A stretch of DNA of 64,000 nt from Apostichopus japonicus (taxonomy: Eukaryota; Echinodermata; Holothuroidea; Aspidochirotida; Stichopodidae). Made by a program: the position numbers and the translations under genes. Location of the stretch: positions 4,886,001-4,950,000 of the forward strand of contig NC_092561.1 in the NCBI RefSeq assembly GCF_037975245.1, written 5' to 3'. Every line of letters begins with the position of its first letter. Within the stretch, counting starts at the first letter, position 1. A model generated the notes under the pieces. It made no database searches. It was given only the letters and a program-made list of their open reading frames with translations, and was not told where the DNA came from. Shown in pieces: positions 13,801-25,551 of this stretch.

Positions 13801-16800
13801 TTCTTAAGTAGATGTTAAAAAGCTGACAAGATCGTATCCTAGTCTTTTTCGGCGGGTAGAGTATTGAATGAAACGGCACGCAATATGAATGATAGCCTAT
13901 AGATGACAGAAGAATAGGTCACCTAATTTAGCCATAATCTTGCTACGTTCATTTCAATAGTTTTTCCTGTCTATAGGCTCTTCAACTCGTCCAGCAAGCT
14001 TATGGATTTGAATTATGGGTGTTTTAATAAAAAAGATAACTTGGCCAAAAAAAGTGTAGGCCCGGGCCTACAGTGCTGCATACTGGCTACGCCCCTGATA
14101 GTTCTAAATTAGGATTAGATCTCTTACTGAAATATCGCTGACCTAATAAGGTGATCAAGAGTACAAGTTTTATGTAGTAAAAGGGCACATTTTTAACCTG
14201 AGGAAAAGTGGGGGGGGGCACTTGCCCCCTGTGCCCCCCGGTTTCGCCGCCCCTGAAGGTACATGTACAGAGTAGTCTTACTTTTCAACTTCTGATACTT
14301 GTAGATACAAAGATATAGTCCAGAAATGTCTTTGATACAACTGAAACTAGTAAATGTTTAAGTTAGCCTAATAAGAGAAGGCTGAGAGCTATCCAACAAT
14401 TGCCATCTGATGCAAATTTCTCAAGTGTTTTCTCAACTGAAATATTATCTGCGTAAACGGGTTCTTAACTACATGTTAAAAAACTGACAAGATCGGATCC
14501 TATAGTATTTTCGGCGGGTAGAGTGTTGAATGAAACTCTCGTGCTACATACTGGTTACGCCCTGATCATTTGATATCATTATCAGCAGATTTTGTTTCCT
14601 GTTTAAATTCTTTTACATGTTCTTTTACATAATATATCAGAAAGACAAACATAGTGCTCTTTTACAAGTTTTCCAGTAGGATGATTCTTGTTTATTGTCC
14701 AATGTCTGGACTTTAATACATTTGACGAACTTAACTGAACTTAACTTAACTGACTTAACTGACTATAAACTTTCATATTTTGTAATACAGCCAGATATGC
14801 AGTGGCCTAAAAACAAATATCGTTATCGCAGTGTATTAGCAGTGTAATAATTATTTATAGGAAGTGCGTATCACGTACGATTGCTAGATTAGCTTCATAA
14901 CATGCTGTTCGAGCAACAACTTAGGACGACTCATTGAACGAACGTTGTCGACGTTGTTGTGCATACAGTTCGTGACATTCCATAGAGTGCGGTTAGGTAG
15001 GCAATATGTATTTTATAATGCAGTGGCCAACTGTAGGCTTGTAATTGGCTATATGCTAAATTTAGCTAATTGCATCTGCCAAACTAAGTAAGTAGTTGAA
15101 TCAGTAGGCGTGAATGTTACTACGATTACAATCGAGTTAACAGAGCTGACGAGTATTCAAGATCAAAAGAGCACTGACAAAATACCATGCTAAAAAAACG
15201 ACAGTTTAAAAAAAAAATCGACACTGAAAGGGGGGGAGCGGTCGCTCCCCCTGCTCCCCCCCTGGCTACGTCCCTGATGTTAGCTAAGATAAAACTTAAA
15301 AGCCCTTGCCTACTGTACTGTCACTGGATCTTAGCAACGATCGCAAATAGTATGAAACTGTTTATATCAATTGAAGTCAGTGCAAAATAGTTATTGTTAA
15401 TTACAAACGGTAAAATTGTAAATACTGTACACTGTCAAATTTGCTGCATCGCTGGGCAACCATTGAAAGAAAAAATTTTTCCGCCATGATTTGTGACTCG
15501 ACTGTAACTTAGTCCATACTGAAAAGACAGTGGTTTTGTGTTCCTTTTGTGAACTTTCATTCCCTCTGTGTGCTTTCTTATGATATTTACCTACAGTATT
15601 TACTGGAGAAATGTAAAGGGCTCTGCACACAATATCAACAGACCTGTTTTCATAAACCGTGCATGACGGCATTCGGTACAGACAGTAGGCTAACCTCGTA
15701 ATTAACCGCAAAATATTCTTCGTCAAAGATTTAAGGAAGCAAACATTTCCTTCTGCTGGCTCTCTTTCAAAGAACCTAATTTCCAATAAGTCTTACTGTA
15801 GTGTGCCGCACAAGCACTTCACATTAGTATATATACAAGCTATCCATAAACACATTGGTTTCAGTAGGTTGCCCAGAACAAGTTTAAGTTTAACAGTCTT
15901 GTTCAAGGCCAAGGCCCTCTCACACGACTTTCAATGTCACTAAACCCCTGGTCATTTGTAACTTGTCACACCCACACACCAAAGTGTGCACAATTCAAAC
16001 AAACCCTCCAGGGGCAAGACAGTGCACCACAACTACGTGTGCCCTGGGGGAATTCCCATAGGGTGCAGCCAGCATACGCAACTATATTTCACAAGGTACC
16101 TCGTACATACCCATCTATACACCTGGGTGAAGGGGGGCAATGGAGATTGAGTACCTTACCCAAGGACGCAGCGTAAAGTTCTGGCCGGTACTCAAATCTG
16201 CAATCCTTAGATCGCCAGTGTATTGCCTTGACCACTTGACCACAACGCTCCCCAAATCGCCCAGGTTGTTGATTTAGAACGTGTTTACAACCGCTGGTCG
16301 CATGGACACATGCATGCATACAAAACACGCAAGCAGTGAAAACAGATATAAGGCAAACAAACACAATCTCACCACTGATGGACGTAAGGATCAAACTGTC
16401 ATTGTAACTAAAGTACAGTATTACCGTAGGCAGACGTCAGTACGTTACACTTATATCCATGCAAGTAAACCTAATTAAAACCTTTTATTCTCCCGTAGAG
16501 ATGCACTTGGATAGTTTTTTTAATGGAAGAAAATTATATCAAATCTTCATGACTCAACCAATTTGTGCAAAATGTCGGATCAGATTTCTGTTCTTGTTCT
16601 TTCCTTTTCTTTTGTTGGGAAAAGAAAGCATTTTAATTGCCTCTATAGCAGTTGTTTGTACAGTATACATACTATTATCCACCATAATGTCTATCACAGC
16701 TGGACCAAAATTAACATAACAAAGTACGACAGGTTTATAACCGTTTATAAAGCGCACAACAGCCTGCACACTGTTATTGCTCAAACAGGCATGCTATTAA

Positions 16801-19800
16801 TTAAAAGGAAATGGAGAGTCTGCACTCTGAAGTTTGTTTTTCTCTTTCCAATAAGAAATCCGACACCTACCTGTAGCAACGATAGCAGTGCATAACCCAC
16901 TTGTGATAATATGATCAAGAGTTTTGCTTTTACTGTACATACATACCATACGTACAGTATACATTGTTACCCACTGATACTGAACAGTAGGTACACCGTG
17001 TTACTGTAGGTGAGGGATGCATGTGAATACTAAGTACTGTATTCACACTAATTTGTATGCTTTTGACATTTAGGATGGATGAATTTTAGTCACAAAATTA
17101 ATATGGTATGTTGTAGACTGTTCAAAACAAACACTGAGCACATTCGGTCCAGTTTTTACTTTAGTATATAAGTCTGTATACTTCAAATGTGTCAGAAATT
17201 ACCATTTAATCAGCTGAGGTTTATCAATTAAAAGTGACTGGAAATTTAGTCTAATATGAGCCCAGAACATTAAAAGTACTATACTATAGGACACTCTCTA
17301 CTTTCATGGTCTCAAACGACATGTTTTCCAATTGCATTACAAATGTTTCGAGTACAACTTGCATCGAATGTCATTCGAAGGGTTCTCTGTTGTCCAAGAA
17401 AACGTAGTGTTTTGGGTCAATTGAATACACAAGAACGTACAAAACAACATGGAATAACATTAACGAAGCCCAGCACTAACGAACTGAACATCGGCATCAA
17501 GTTAGCCTTAAAGGAGCATTCCAGCATGTATTTTAAAAAGTTGAATCTCTGGAAAACTGAAATAGCTACAGAGACATCACTTAGCACTCGACGTTTTAAA
17601 AAATATTGAAATTTGTCTGAATTGTCTTTAAAGTTCATATGAGTTACTGACATGTTCAATAATGGTCCATGGTCCACTCAGATTATTATTTAATACCGCA
17701 ACAACAACACACATGGCCTATCTACAGTACTGCTGTCTTCCACTGTAAAACACATACTGTACAGTATGTAAATGTATGGTTCAATACAGTACACATGAAC
17801 AAAATTTCAACTCACTTCTCCCCTGAGTATTGTATGTTCGGGATCAAATGAACTGACTTTCTAGGAGGGCCGGCGTTCATGAACAGGTACGAGCTGATGA
17901 GGACCGTCGACATGACCACGATACCGCTCAAGCATGCCAAGCTACTCATAATGGACCGGGCCATGATGAACTAGATGCAGCAGGACCCTCCTCCCGTCAG
18001 GTCAAGGCTCCATCCATCTCTCTGAATATATATGTGTAATCTTTGCTATGGATTGCGACTGTATCTGTTGAGAAATAACACAGAAAATCACACAATCAGT
18101 ATGTCAGTATGTCAGTCACAATCAGTATGTCAGTCACACAATACATGTGTCTATGCATGTGTATGGGTGTGCGTGTGTGTACAGTATGTATGCGTGAATG
18201 ACATGAATGCATGACTGTATGTGTGTGTGTATGTATGTGTGTATGTACACAACTATGTAAGTACTGTAGAACTCAAGACACTCAACAAGGAATGACATGG
18301 TGCAGTGTGCACGGTATGACTCTAGACTATGCAAAACAACAGGAAGCATTGGGGATCACCGGATCGTCTGTGAGGTAGCACTAGTGTAATCTTATTACTT
18401 AGTGTAATCTTAGTATGTTTTACTCTTCCCTTACAGTATAATACTGACTTAACTTGCATAAGTTTCTGTTCTTTGTTCTGTACTGTACTGTAGTTCTAAC
18501 AAACACTGGTCACCTGATCATCTCTGGAGCCATTTTGGGATCAACCTAGGAATACATATCATACTATTGGATGACAAGCCAATTTGGGGTTTACAGACAA
18601 AAAAATAAAATGCATAAAATACTGTACTGTACCATTGCATGGTACTGTACTGGGATAGTACAGAACACAATGTACTGTACCATTGCATGCTACTGTACCA
18701 GGACAGAACAGACCAGACTGTACTGTACCATTGAATGGTACTGTACTGGGATAGTACAGAACACACCGTACTGTACCATTGCATGCTACTGTACCAGGAC
18801 AGTACAGACCAGACTGTACTGTACCATTGAATGGTAATGTACTGGGATAGTACAGAACACACTGTACTGTACCATTGCATGCTACTGTACTGGGATAGTA
18901 CAGAACACACTGTACTGTACCATTGCATGCTACTGTACCAGGACAGTACAGACCAGACTGTACTGTACCATTGAATGGTAATGTACTGGGATAGTACAGA
19001 ACACACTATACTATACCTTTGCATGGTAATGTACTGGACATTACAGACCAGCCTGTACTGTAACATTGAATGGTACTGTACTGGGATAGTACAGAACACA
19101 CTATACTATACCATTGCATGGTAATGTACTGGACCTTACAGACCAGCCTGTACTGTAACATTGAATGGTACTGTACTGGGATAGTACAGAACACACTGTA
19201 CTGTAACATTGCATGGTACTGTACTGGCATAGTACAGTATACAGACCACACTGTACTGTAGATAAACACAGGTGTACCAATTGCCGTGACTCAATACTAT
19301 CAAAACTCTATTTCTATCTTACAGCACAAGTCTTTGTTAGAACAGGAAATTGAACTTCCTATTGAATGATCATAGTGGACATATGATCATATCATACATG
19401 TACAAACAGTACATGGATCACATAATAATCTGTATTCTGTATATATATACACAACATAATAGGGATATTGTAACAGAGCTCGTTAACATTAATTAATGAA
19501 AATTAATGAAAATTTTCTTTTCGGTGTTTATAATTGAAGCATTCAATTATAAACACCGTAAACGATACAGTAATTTCAATATGAAACTGGCCAAAATTGA
19601 TGATAGTGAAAAAAGATTTCTACAGGTTGGTGGTGTTTAGGCTTATCTAGCAAATTTTGCATACATTTAGAACTGATTATTACTGTACATATAGTACCAA
19701 GGAACTGCCGAACAAGCTTGACAATTCCAAAAAATATGATGACACAGGAAAGATGTAATCGTCTAAATATTTGTACCTGTAGGTTGGTGGTGTTTAGGCT

Positions 19801-22265
19801 TATCTAGCAAATTTTGCATATATACATTTAGAACTGATTATTACTGTACATGTGGTACAGTACCAAAGAACTGTTGTACAAGCTTGACAATGTAAATTAT
19901 GATGACACAGGAAAGATGTATGTCTGCTACTGCCAACGTATCTAGGTCAACTAAATATTGGTACATTTCATTGCATCACAAAAAGTACAAAAAGTATTTT
20001 TTAAATGTCAAAGTAAATTGAGATATATATTTCTGAGTTCTGACGCATTTTGGTTCCAAGTTTGTTTTTTTGCAAACTTGAAAAATATCCACAAACATCA
20101 GTAACGAAAAGAAATCAATCTTCATACGTAGATCCCTTTCCTCAAAGATCAATGCAGCAATCATCCAAATGTCATATCAATATGTTAATTGGTTAGATAC
20201 ATTTTCCAGACACACCGCTATTCATAGTATTAAAACTTGCTCACTTTGTAATACATTGAACTATGACTTTTTTTTCAACCCTAAGTTTTAATGCTTCTGT
20301 CCAGGATCATCATGGATAAAGGCAGTGGCATAAAGCAATCGGGAGGTTCCGGGTGCGATACCCGGCCAGGTCATAGTAAGGTGGGTTTTTCATGCATGAC
20401 TAACAGACGGTTTTCCCATCTGAAATAACTTTCTAAATTGAAAAGATTCCAAATCTTAGTTAAAATGTTGAATTGGAAGCCACCCAACATGTAACTTGTA
20501 ATCTACAAGCCCTTGCGGGTTTCTCCCACATTTGTGGTCCCTTTGAAAGCCTCGTAAAAATAACTGCTGATTATTATTATTATTACGTGACCTTTTGAAA
20601 TCTCGCGAAATGATCCTAACTTCTCCCAAGTAGAACACAGTACTCGACCTTACCAACACCACCTTACCTACACCACCTTACCTACACCACCTTACCTACA
20701 CCACCTTACCTACACCACCTTACCTAAACCACCATGCAAGTCGCAGAAAGAGATATCGATCCAGCTTTCAAAGATTACACTCACCTTAAGAGTATATTAT
20801 TATTTTTAGGATTATACCCCAATACGCATTGAATATCGACAGTCTAAACAACCTTTTTCACGGTACACTATGTAGTGTTCAGAGTAAATAATCACAAATC
20901 ATGATGTACTTTCCTGCCAATTTTAGTTTGGACTATTCCCAGAGATCAAGTGAATGAAAAAGTTAATCCAGAACAATGGTTCCTCATTCTTTGTTATTGT
21001 TTTGGTCCAGATGAAGTCGACGTTAATCAGACACATATATATGCTTTCATCTCCACCAAAACGGTAACAAAGAATGTGACACCTTTATTTTGGTTTGAAT
21101 TTTTCATTCAATCGCTTGATCTCTGAGAAAATGCCAAAATTTCTTGGCAAAAGTACATCTTCCTGATCGAGTGATTATTTGCGGTGTAGTACCAAAACAT
21201 GTTTGTAGAGAGAGCATAGCCTAAGAAAGCGGGGGGCTGGGGGCTGCAGCCCCCCAACCCAAAAAATTTGTGAAAATTCGGGCAATATGCCGAAAAAAAT
21301 TAGGCTCCTACGCCTATGAGAGAGAGGGATCAGTTATTTTGTGAACATGGAATGTGTCATGGGGCTTTTACTGCTACTGTGTTAGACTAAGAGTTAGACT
21401 AGGCTTATCATACCCTATAAACTAACCTACTGAGTCCCACACTCCACAGGCTACAATAATTCTTTCCAGTCTAGGCTAGGGTAAACTGCCTACTTACAGT
21501 TACACACAGTAGGACATTCATACTGTTTAAGAAAAGTCACCCATGGAAGAACCTGTGCACGTAAAACCAACCAACTAACCGACCGATCAGCTCTCAACTC
21601 CAGTCCCCTTACTCGAGACTGTGATCGTTAGGTGTGTATCACGATGCCCCTAGAAGGTGAACATACTGCTACACATGATCTTAGCAGAATGGCTGAATAC
21701 AGATACTACACATGATCTTAGCCAACTCCAAAGGAACGTCATGTTATTGTACGCAGAAAGCACGGCCACAGTCTCACTCGCGTGTTTTCACTACCAATAA
21801 CAGAGGCATAAGCAACTTCGAAACGAAAAGACAAATGACTTCATAAAATGCAACGAAGATTTCCCACAATCCTTCGTAAAGACAATTAACAAACAAAAAA
21901 CAACACATTTAGTAAAATACCACATTTACCATATGCGAAGGAAGAATGACAACGTTACCACACATCGCTATCTGTCACTATATATTATCAGTCTTTCCCG
22001 TAGGATACGTCTACCCAGTCGTGACAATGCTAAAATGTACAATGGATTATGATTACTGTACTGCTTACCGTACACATATTTTGCATCTCTGGACGTTATG
22101 ACCATTGACAAAGGCAAATTCTGCTAAATAGTTCGTGCCATGCAGCAATGGAGTTTGTCTTACTTTGGTTTTCCCCTCTACAATTGTGAGTTTGTTATAC
22201 GTGTCACTGTAACAACTGAAGTTCACGAAAGAAAACTTCCACTCCTTCTTTCGGCCCAACAAAAA
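10115..22265 (-). CDS. Galactose-3-O-sulfotransferase-like gene A (5' incomplete)
   Basis: Gal3ST enzymes are Golgi type II membrane proteins that move sulfate from PAPS to the 3-OH of galactose on glycolipids or glycans. The exons placed, in transcript order, are 22265-22069, 12701-12097 and 10893-10115. Junction phases agree: CG|G gives Arg and G|AT gives Asp. The middle exon holds a charged stem of about 130 residues and then the 5'-phosphosulfate loop IKTHKCSSSTLQN and NIMASHMRF. The last exon holds the 3'-phosphate segment ITILRDPAKQFES, the family block NPMCYDNGLDARRL, HFDESLILLKDLMCW, and a TGA stop. The placed exons give 526 residues. No start codon or membrane anchor was found. The 9.4-kb intron is filled by nested transposons, a SINE and a satellite. 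The sulfotransferase exons are secure; the first exon listed is less so. Confidence 0.8.
10894..12096. other. Gene A intron
   Basis: This lies between the two catalytic exons. It holds a small TGTACACTG-rich stretch near 11520-11565 and a G-run near 11890. No further exon was seen. Confidence 0.6.
12097..12701 (-). CDS. Gene A exon: stem plus 5'-phosphosulfate-binding half
   Basis: The acceptor is CCGTTCCCAG|G and the donor CTGAAAG|gtatta, so the phases are 2 in and 1 out, identical to the corresponding exon of gene C. The first two thirds are acidic and basic low-complexity sequence (stem-like). The end carries IKTHKCSSSTLQNILFR, where KTHK plus S/T forms the PAPS-binding loop. Confidence 0.85.
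13055..15276. mobile_element. hAT-like non-autonomous element, 2.2 kb, with nested insertion
   Basis: The TSD is ATGTTAGC, exact, at 13047-13054 and 15277-15284. The terminal inverted repeats are CAGCGACGTAGCCAGG (13055-13070) and the inverse of CCTGGCTACGTCCCTG (15261-15276), 15 of 16 matching. Eight-base TSD and CAG ends indicate hAT. No transposase frame is visible. It sits in the long intron of gene A and itself hosts the element at 13363-14255. Confidence 0.88.
13363..14255. mobile_element. Second hAT-like element nested in the first
   Basis: The exact 8-bp TSD AAGGTACA lies at 13355-13362 and 14256-14263. The ends are CAAGGGCAGCGGAA and the inverse of a CGCCGCCCCTG terminus, both followed inward by G-runs. 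The element is 893 bp and lacks coding capacity. Its middle (about 13541-13860) is similar to host-element sequence at 14268-14560. Confidence 0.85.
15285..15892. other. Gene A intron, unassigned minus-strand ORF
   Basis: A 129-codon minus-strand frame (15786-15397) is open here but has no domain I recognise. Its internal AG|gtaaat donor is unconnected to any clear acceptor of matching phase. I treat it as unproven. Confidence 0.3.
15893..16253 (-). repeat. tRNA-derived SINE, family 2 (copy 1)
   Basis: Read on the minus strand, the head is GTTGTGGTCAAGTGGTCAAG (A-box-like), then a degenerate B box (GATTTGAGTACC), followed by a body containing CACCCAGGTGTAT and a GGGAATTCCC palindrome. It matches the plus-strand copy at 54051-54370. 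The long spacing between boxes suggests a Leu- or Ser-type tRNA origin. Confidence 0.75.
16254..18629. other. Gene A intron: unique sequence and TG-rich stretch
   Basis: No exon was recognised. A TG/TATG-rich microsatellite lies at about 18150-18245, and ATCAGTATGTCAGTCACA is repeated near 18095-18140. TACTGTACAGTA-type words become frequent toward the satellite that follows. Confidence 0.5.
18630..19262. repeat. 48-bp satellite array with palindromic units (about 13 copies)
   Basis: Units of 47-55 bp run head to tail. Each begins TGTACTGTACCATTG and contains an imperfect palindrome around CATTGCATGG flanked by GTACTGTAC. Two unit types recur: one with GGGATAGTACAGAACACAC, one with AGGACAGTACAGACCAGAC. 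They alternate in part, giving a higher-order period near 96 bp. The long minus-strand and plus-strand frames across it are repeat artefacts. Confidence 0.9.
19522..19558. repeat. Perfect 17-bp hairpin
   Basis: CGGTGTTTATAATTGAA is followed by the loop GCA and its exact reverse complement. It lies outside any exon. It could be a cruciform-forming remnant of a foldback element. Confidence 0.8.
19624..19922. repeat. Tandem duplication, about 157-bp unit
   Basis: Two adjacent copies both begin AGGTTGGTGGTGTTTAGGCT and end near GACACAGGAAAGATGTA. They differ by small indels, so the duplication is not recent. Confidence 0.8.
20312..20586 (+). repeat. tRNA-derived SINE, family 3 (copy 1, 5' truncated)
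   Basis: The B-box region GGTTCCGGGTGCGATACCC is intact; the A box is lost or truncated. The body contains AAAATGTTGAATTGGAAGCC and ends in an (ATT)n tail. It matches 25241-25551. Confidence 0.75.
20657..20733. repeat. Minisatellite, about 14-15-bp unit
   Basis: Five to six near-perfect copies of CACCTTACCTACAC. Non-coding. Confidence 0.85.
21215..21318. mobile_element. Very short hAT-like MITE (104 bp)
   Basis: AGAGAGAG flanks it at 21207-21214 and 21319-21326. The ends CATAGCCTAAGA and the inverse of TCCTACGCCTATG form an imperfect inverted repeat, with the same G-run/C-run arms (GGGGGCTGCAGCCCCC) as the larger copies. The flanking repeat is simple sequence, so the TSD is weaker evidence than at other copies. 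Confidence 0.6.
22069..22265 (-). CDS. Probable exon, assigned tentatively to gene A
   Basis: The minus-strand acceptor ATATTTTCAG and donor TGTACG|gtaagc bound a 197-nt open segment, phase 0 in and phase 2 out. The phase-2 end fits the next exon at 12701. It encodes 65 residues with an N-glycosylation sequon (NFS) and several aromatic residues, ending GHNVQRCKICV. I do not recognise a domain. It could be a lumenal stem segment of the sulfotransferase or belong to another gene. An upstream exon is required because it starts in phase 0 without a start codon. Confidence 0.5.
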
Positions 22266-22873
22266 CTGAAAATATAAAATCACCAATGTGACCTCCAAAG
22301 TTTAGCACGATATTGGTTGCTAAAGTTTTTGTGAAGTGTTTTATTATTCAAAGGCATTTCGCTGGAAGTTTTCTGGGGTTGTATCAAACTATGTAAGGAA
22401 CAGTCATTTACATGTTCGAAATGATACTTTTGTCAACCAAAATTCGAAGAGAAAATTTACCAATAAAGGGACCATTATGGCAGGTTATAATATAAAATCT
22501 AAACTTTGGGCACAGTTTAGGTGTTAATTATTGTCCTCGTCAAACATTTAAGAACTAATTCAAGTGAAACCAATTTATGCGTATATACATCTATTAATGC
22601 AGTTGTCTCGAAACACTGTACAAAAATGTTGAAGTGGCTTTGCTGCTCAATTAACTGACTCCAAGTCAATTCATACCTTTATTTCCCAGGCTGGCCTGCA
22701 TTAAATTCGAGGCATGGTTCCTTAATACGGATATCAATACATTAGAATATCAAGCAATGTGATATACAATTTGTGAACGTAAACTTACTTGGAATATATT
22801 TTTTTTGGTAAACGACTATCATGTGAATGCAAGTAAATTTCAAATTATACATAATATGAAGATTATCATTATC

Positions 22874-23408
22874 AAAGGCAGCAAAAGACGGTTCAGATTG
22901 GAGTGGGCACACAGGGGAAAGGGGGCGAGGGGAGGTCGGTGGGTACCAACTTTGTGGGGCAGTTGGACAATAGGCTCTGTTTGAGGGGGTAAACCAAAAA
23001 CTTACCTGAAAAGTCTGAACTTCCCATCAAACTGGATCCTCTGTGCCTTCTGTACTATAAATTTATTTTAATTACAATTCAATTTTTCAAAAAGGGCACT
23101 TTTTAAATAACATAAGGGGCAATTTAAAATTGAAGTAAAATGGAAATGTGTACAAGTTTTTAAAGCAATGGGGACTTTGGAGTTTCTCACAAACAGTGGG
23201 GGGGGGGGGGAGGGGGAGATGCCTTTGGATCATACAATCTTTCTATCATTTATTAATTGTTATTTTTTTTTAATTACAATTCACATTTAATTTTTCAAAA
23301 AGGGCACTTTTTAAACAACAAAAGGGCAAAATATCATAAAAAACTGTACAAGTGTACATTTTTACAGAAAGGGCACTTTGGAGTTTCTTACAAAACTTGA
23401 AGGGGGGG
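22874..23408. repeat. Dispersed, internally duplicated repeat with G-runs
   Basis: Two similar units of about 205 bp (from about 23043 and from about 23247) share AATTTTTCAAAAAGGGCACTTTTTAAA, TTTGGAGTTTCT and a long G-run; a partial third unit continues after the MITE at 23641-23700. The left part (GTGGGTACCAACTTTG, GTGGGGCAG) resembles 60766-60820. Probably hAT-like non-autonomous elements. Confidence 0.55.
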
Positions 23409-23640
23409 CAGTGGCGGAGCTTCCATACAGTTGCTGTAATTTGGCGATGACACCTATTTATTCTTCGTTTATCTGCAAATTAGCCAGGCCTGGAAAGGGT
23501 CATCTCCGGCGGTCTAGGGAGTATCTTTACTCAAAAAATTTCTGTGCGCTCTGCACCAACCTGTGGTGGCGCTCCGCTTAAATAGAGCCCCTACAGACCA
23601 ATCTCGCCCCTCCTGACCAATACCCCTAGCTCAGCCACTG
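23409..23640. mobile_element. hAT-like MITE inserted in a G-run
   Basis: The ends are CAGTGGCGGAGCT and the inverse of AGCTCAGCCACTG. The insertion splits a G-rich repeat, with GGGGGGG on both sides as a likely but low-complexity TSD. It is 232 bp and non-coding. Confidence 0.65.
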
Positions 23641-25240
23641 GGGGGGGTACCATCTGGACCATAGAAGCTCTCTACATATCGTTAATTCTGTTATTTTTTA
23701 AACATCTTTACTTATGAGAAAATTAAATTACCTATAAATCCAAATTGAGTCAAAGGATGATGAAGTATGCAGCACGCATGTTTTTTTTTGTATTGATTTA
23801 ATTTATACATAACTTTAGCTCCATACACGCAACCTGGAACTAACTGAACACAAACTTAATTTATACATAAAATGGCATCGTCTGCTAAAACAATACAAGA
23901 AAGGCAAAATTTATGTACCTTTGTTTTTTGCATTTTTTTCCTCTTTCTCTATATTATCCATTAATCAAGTTCAAGGACAGGTGCAAAATATTTATGAGTC
24001 AAAACAAAGAGATTGATATCAATCAAGTCTATATTAATAGCCATTCACATCATTTTGTCACACATATGCCCCCACTCCCTCCCCTACCCCCCCAAACAAA
24101 ATTAATAATAAAGAGTGAAATCTGGAAAAATTTCTCTATAAAAATTAACATAACATGATCACAAAAATCAAAAGTTCAAGGTCAGAAGCAAACACCCATC
24201 ATTATTAGCCCTATGTGATTATTTAAAAAAAAAGGAACCCTGCTGAGGAACAACTTCCTCATATAGCTAAGAGATGAAAATACTATTCCATCTGGGATGT
24301 CACATTTTTAAGGATCTTTCTTACTTTAATACTAGTGACACAACATTCCAACTGGAATAATTTCAAACATGGCAACATTGAGCCACAATTGCTACCATCT
24401 CTTTCATTTCCTTCTTTGATCAAGATGTTTATTAATTTATTTTTTTGTAACTAGGTTGGTGGTTTCAACATGTGCTATTGAAGTACATAACATGACCTGA
24501 CCACAGGAATTGGGTACAGTATTATCACTGTTTCAAATCATTTCAAAACTATGAAAGAGGCAAAATATATATATATATATTCTGTATCTCTTTTAATTTG
24601 AAGAAAATGCACCGACTATAACTTGGAATTCTTTATGCCTGTTAACCTATAACTATATAATATCAAACTGAAGAGCAACATTATTGATTCTAATATCACA
24701 TTACATCTGTAGGAATTTGCTATAATCAGTAACAGATCCAAGAATTATAACGCACCTCCACCCAAAAACCTTCCGTTCTAAGCAGCTTCTTGAGTTTTGT
24801 CTACATTCTTTCTTCTTTTTTTCACACTTACTCAAAATGAAAGGTTTCTTTATTTAACAGCATGAAATATTTATGAAAAACCAACTATCACATCTCAGTG
24901 TTGCAATAAAATATAATTTATTTTATATTTTGTGCTGCAAGTACTGGCCATCTCTCTGATTATAGTACAGTACGATACAGTACCTTTTAATATGAATAAA
25001 CTTTTGCAAGAATAATGGCCAGTCAGTTTTCAATTGTTCATTTTACTTGTGTAAATAAATTAATGAATCATAAAATGGATGGACTTTTAACAGAAGCCTG
25101 TGGATTCCATTTGTCCAATATTGGTCTTGATTTCGTTTACCGCAAATTTCGAAACAAAATTATACAAATACAAAAAAAAAATAAGTTTTTGTAATAAAAA
25201 AATAAATACTTCCCATGAAATGGGCAGACAGTTTTTTTAC

Positions 25241-25551
25241 CGGTGCTGTGGCTGAGTGCATAAAGGCAGTGGCATTTGAGCAATTAGGCTTAGCAATTGG
25301 CAGGTTCCGGGTTCGATACCCGGCCGATTCATAGTAAGGTTGATATTTCCTCTAAGAACATTCTACGGTTTTCCTATCTGAAATGGCTTTCTAAATTGAA
25401 GAGATTACAAATTTTTGAATAAAAATGTTGAATTGGTAGCCACCCTACGTGTATGTTGTAATCCAGAAGCCCTTGCCAGTATCTCCCAAATTTATAATCG
25501 TTTAAGCATCGTAAAAATAACTGCTGATTATTATTATTACTATTATTTTTT
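25241..25551 (+). repeat. tRNA-derived SINE, family 3 (copy 2, full length)
   Basis: The head has an A box in GCTGTGGCTGAGTGCA and a B box in GGTTCCGGGTTCGATACCC, about 60 bases apart, consistent with a long-variable-arm tRNA (Ser/Leu type). The body matches 20312-20586 and ends in ATT repeats. The first nucleotides after the head are not a mature tRNA 3' end, so it is not called as a tRNA gene. Confidence 0.8.

Noticed and set aside
15397-15786. 129-codon minus-strand ORF in the gene A intron
   Set aside because: No recognised domain, no acceptor/donor pair of matching phase with neighbouring exons, unremarkable composition.
18518-19269. Long overlapping ORFs on both strands (up to 193 codons)
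   Set aside because: They arise from the 48-bp repeat, whose unit length is a multiple of three.
25241-25330. Possible tRNA gene (Ser/Leu type)
   Set aside because: Internal promoter boxes are present, but the sequence lacks a clean acceptor stem and continues into a SINE body shared with another copy.
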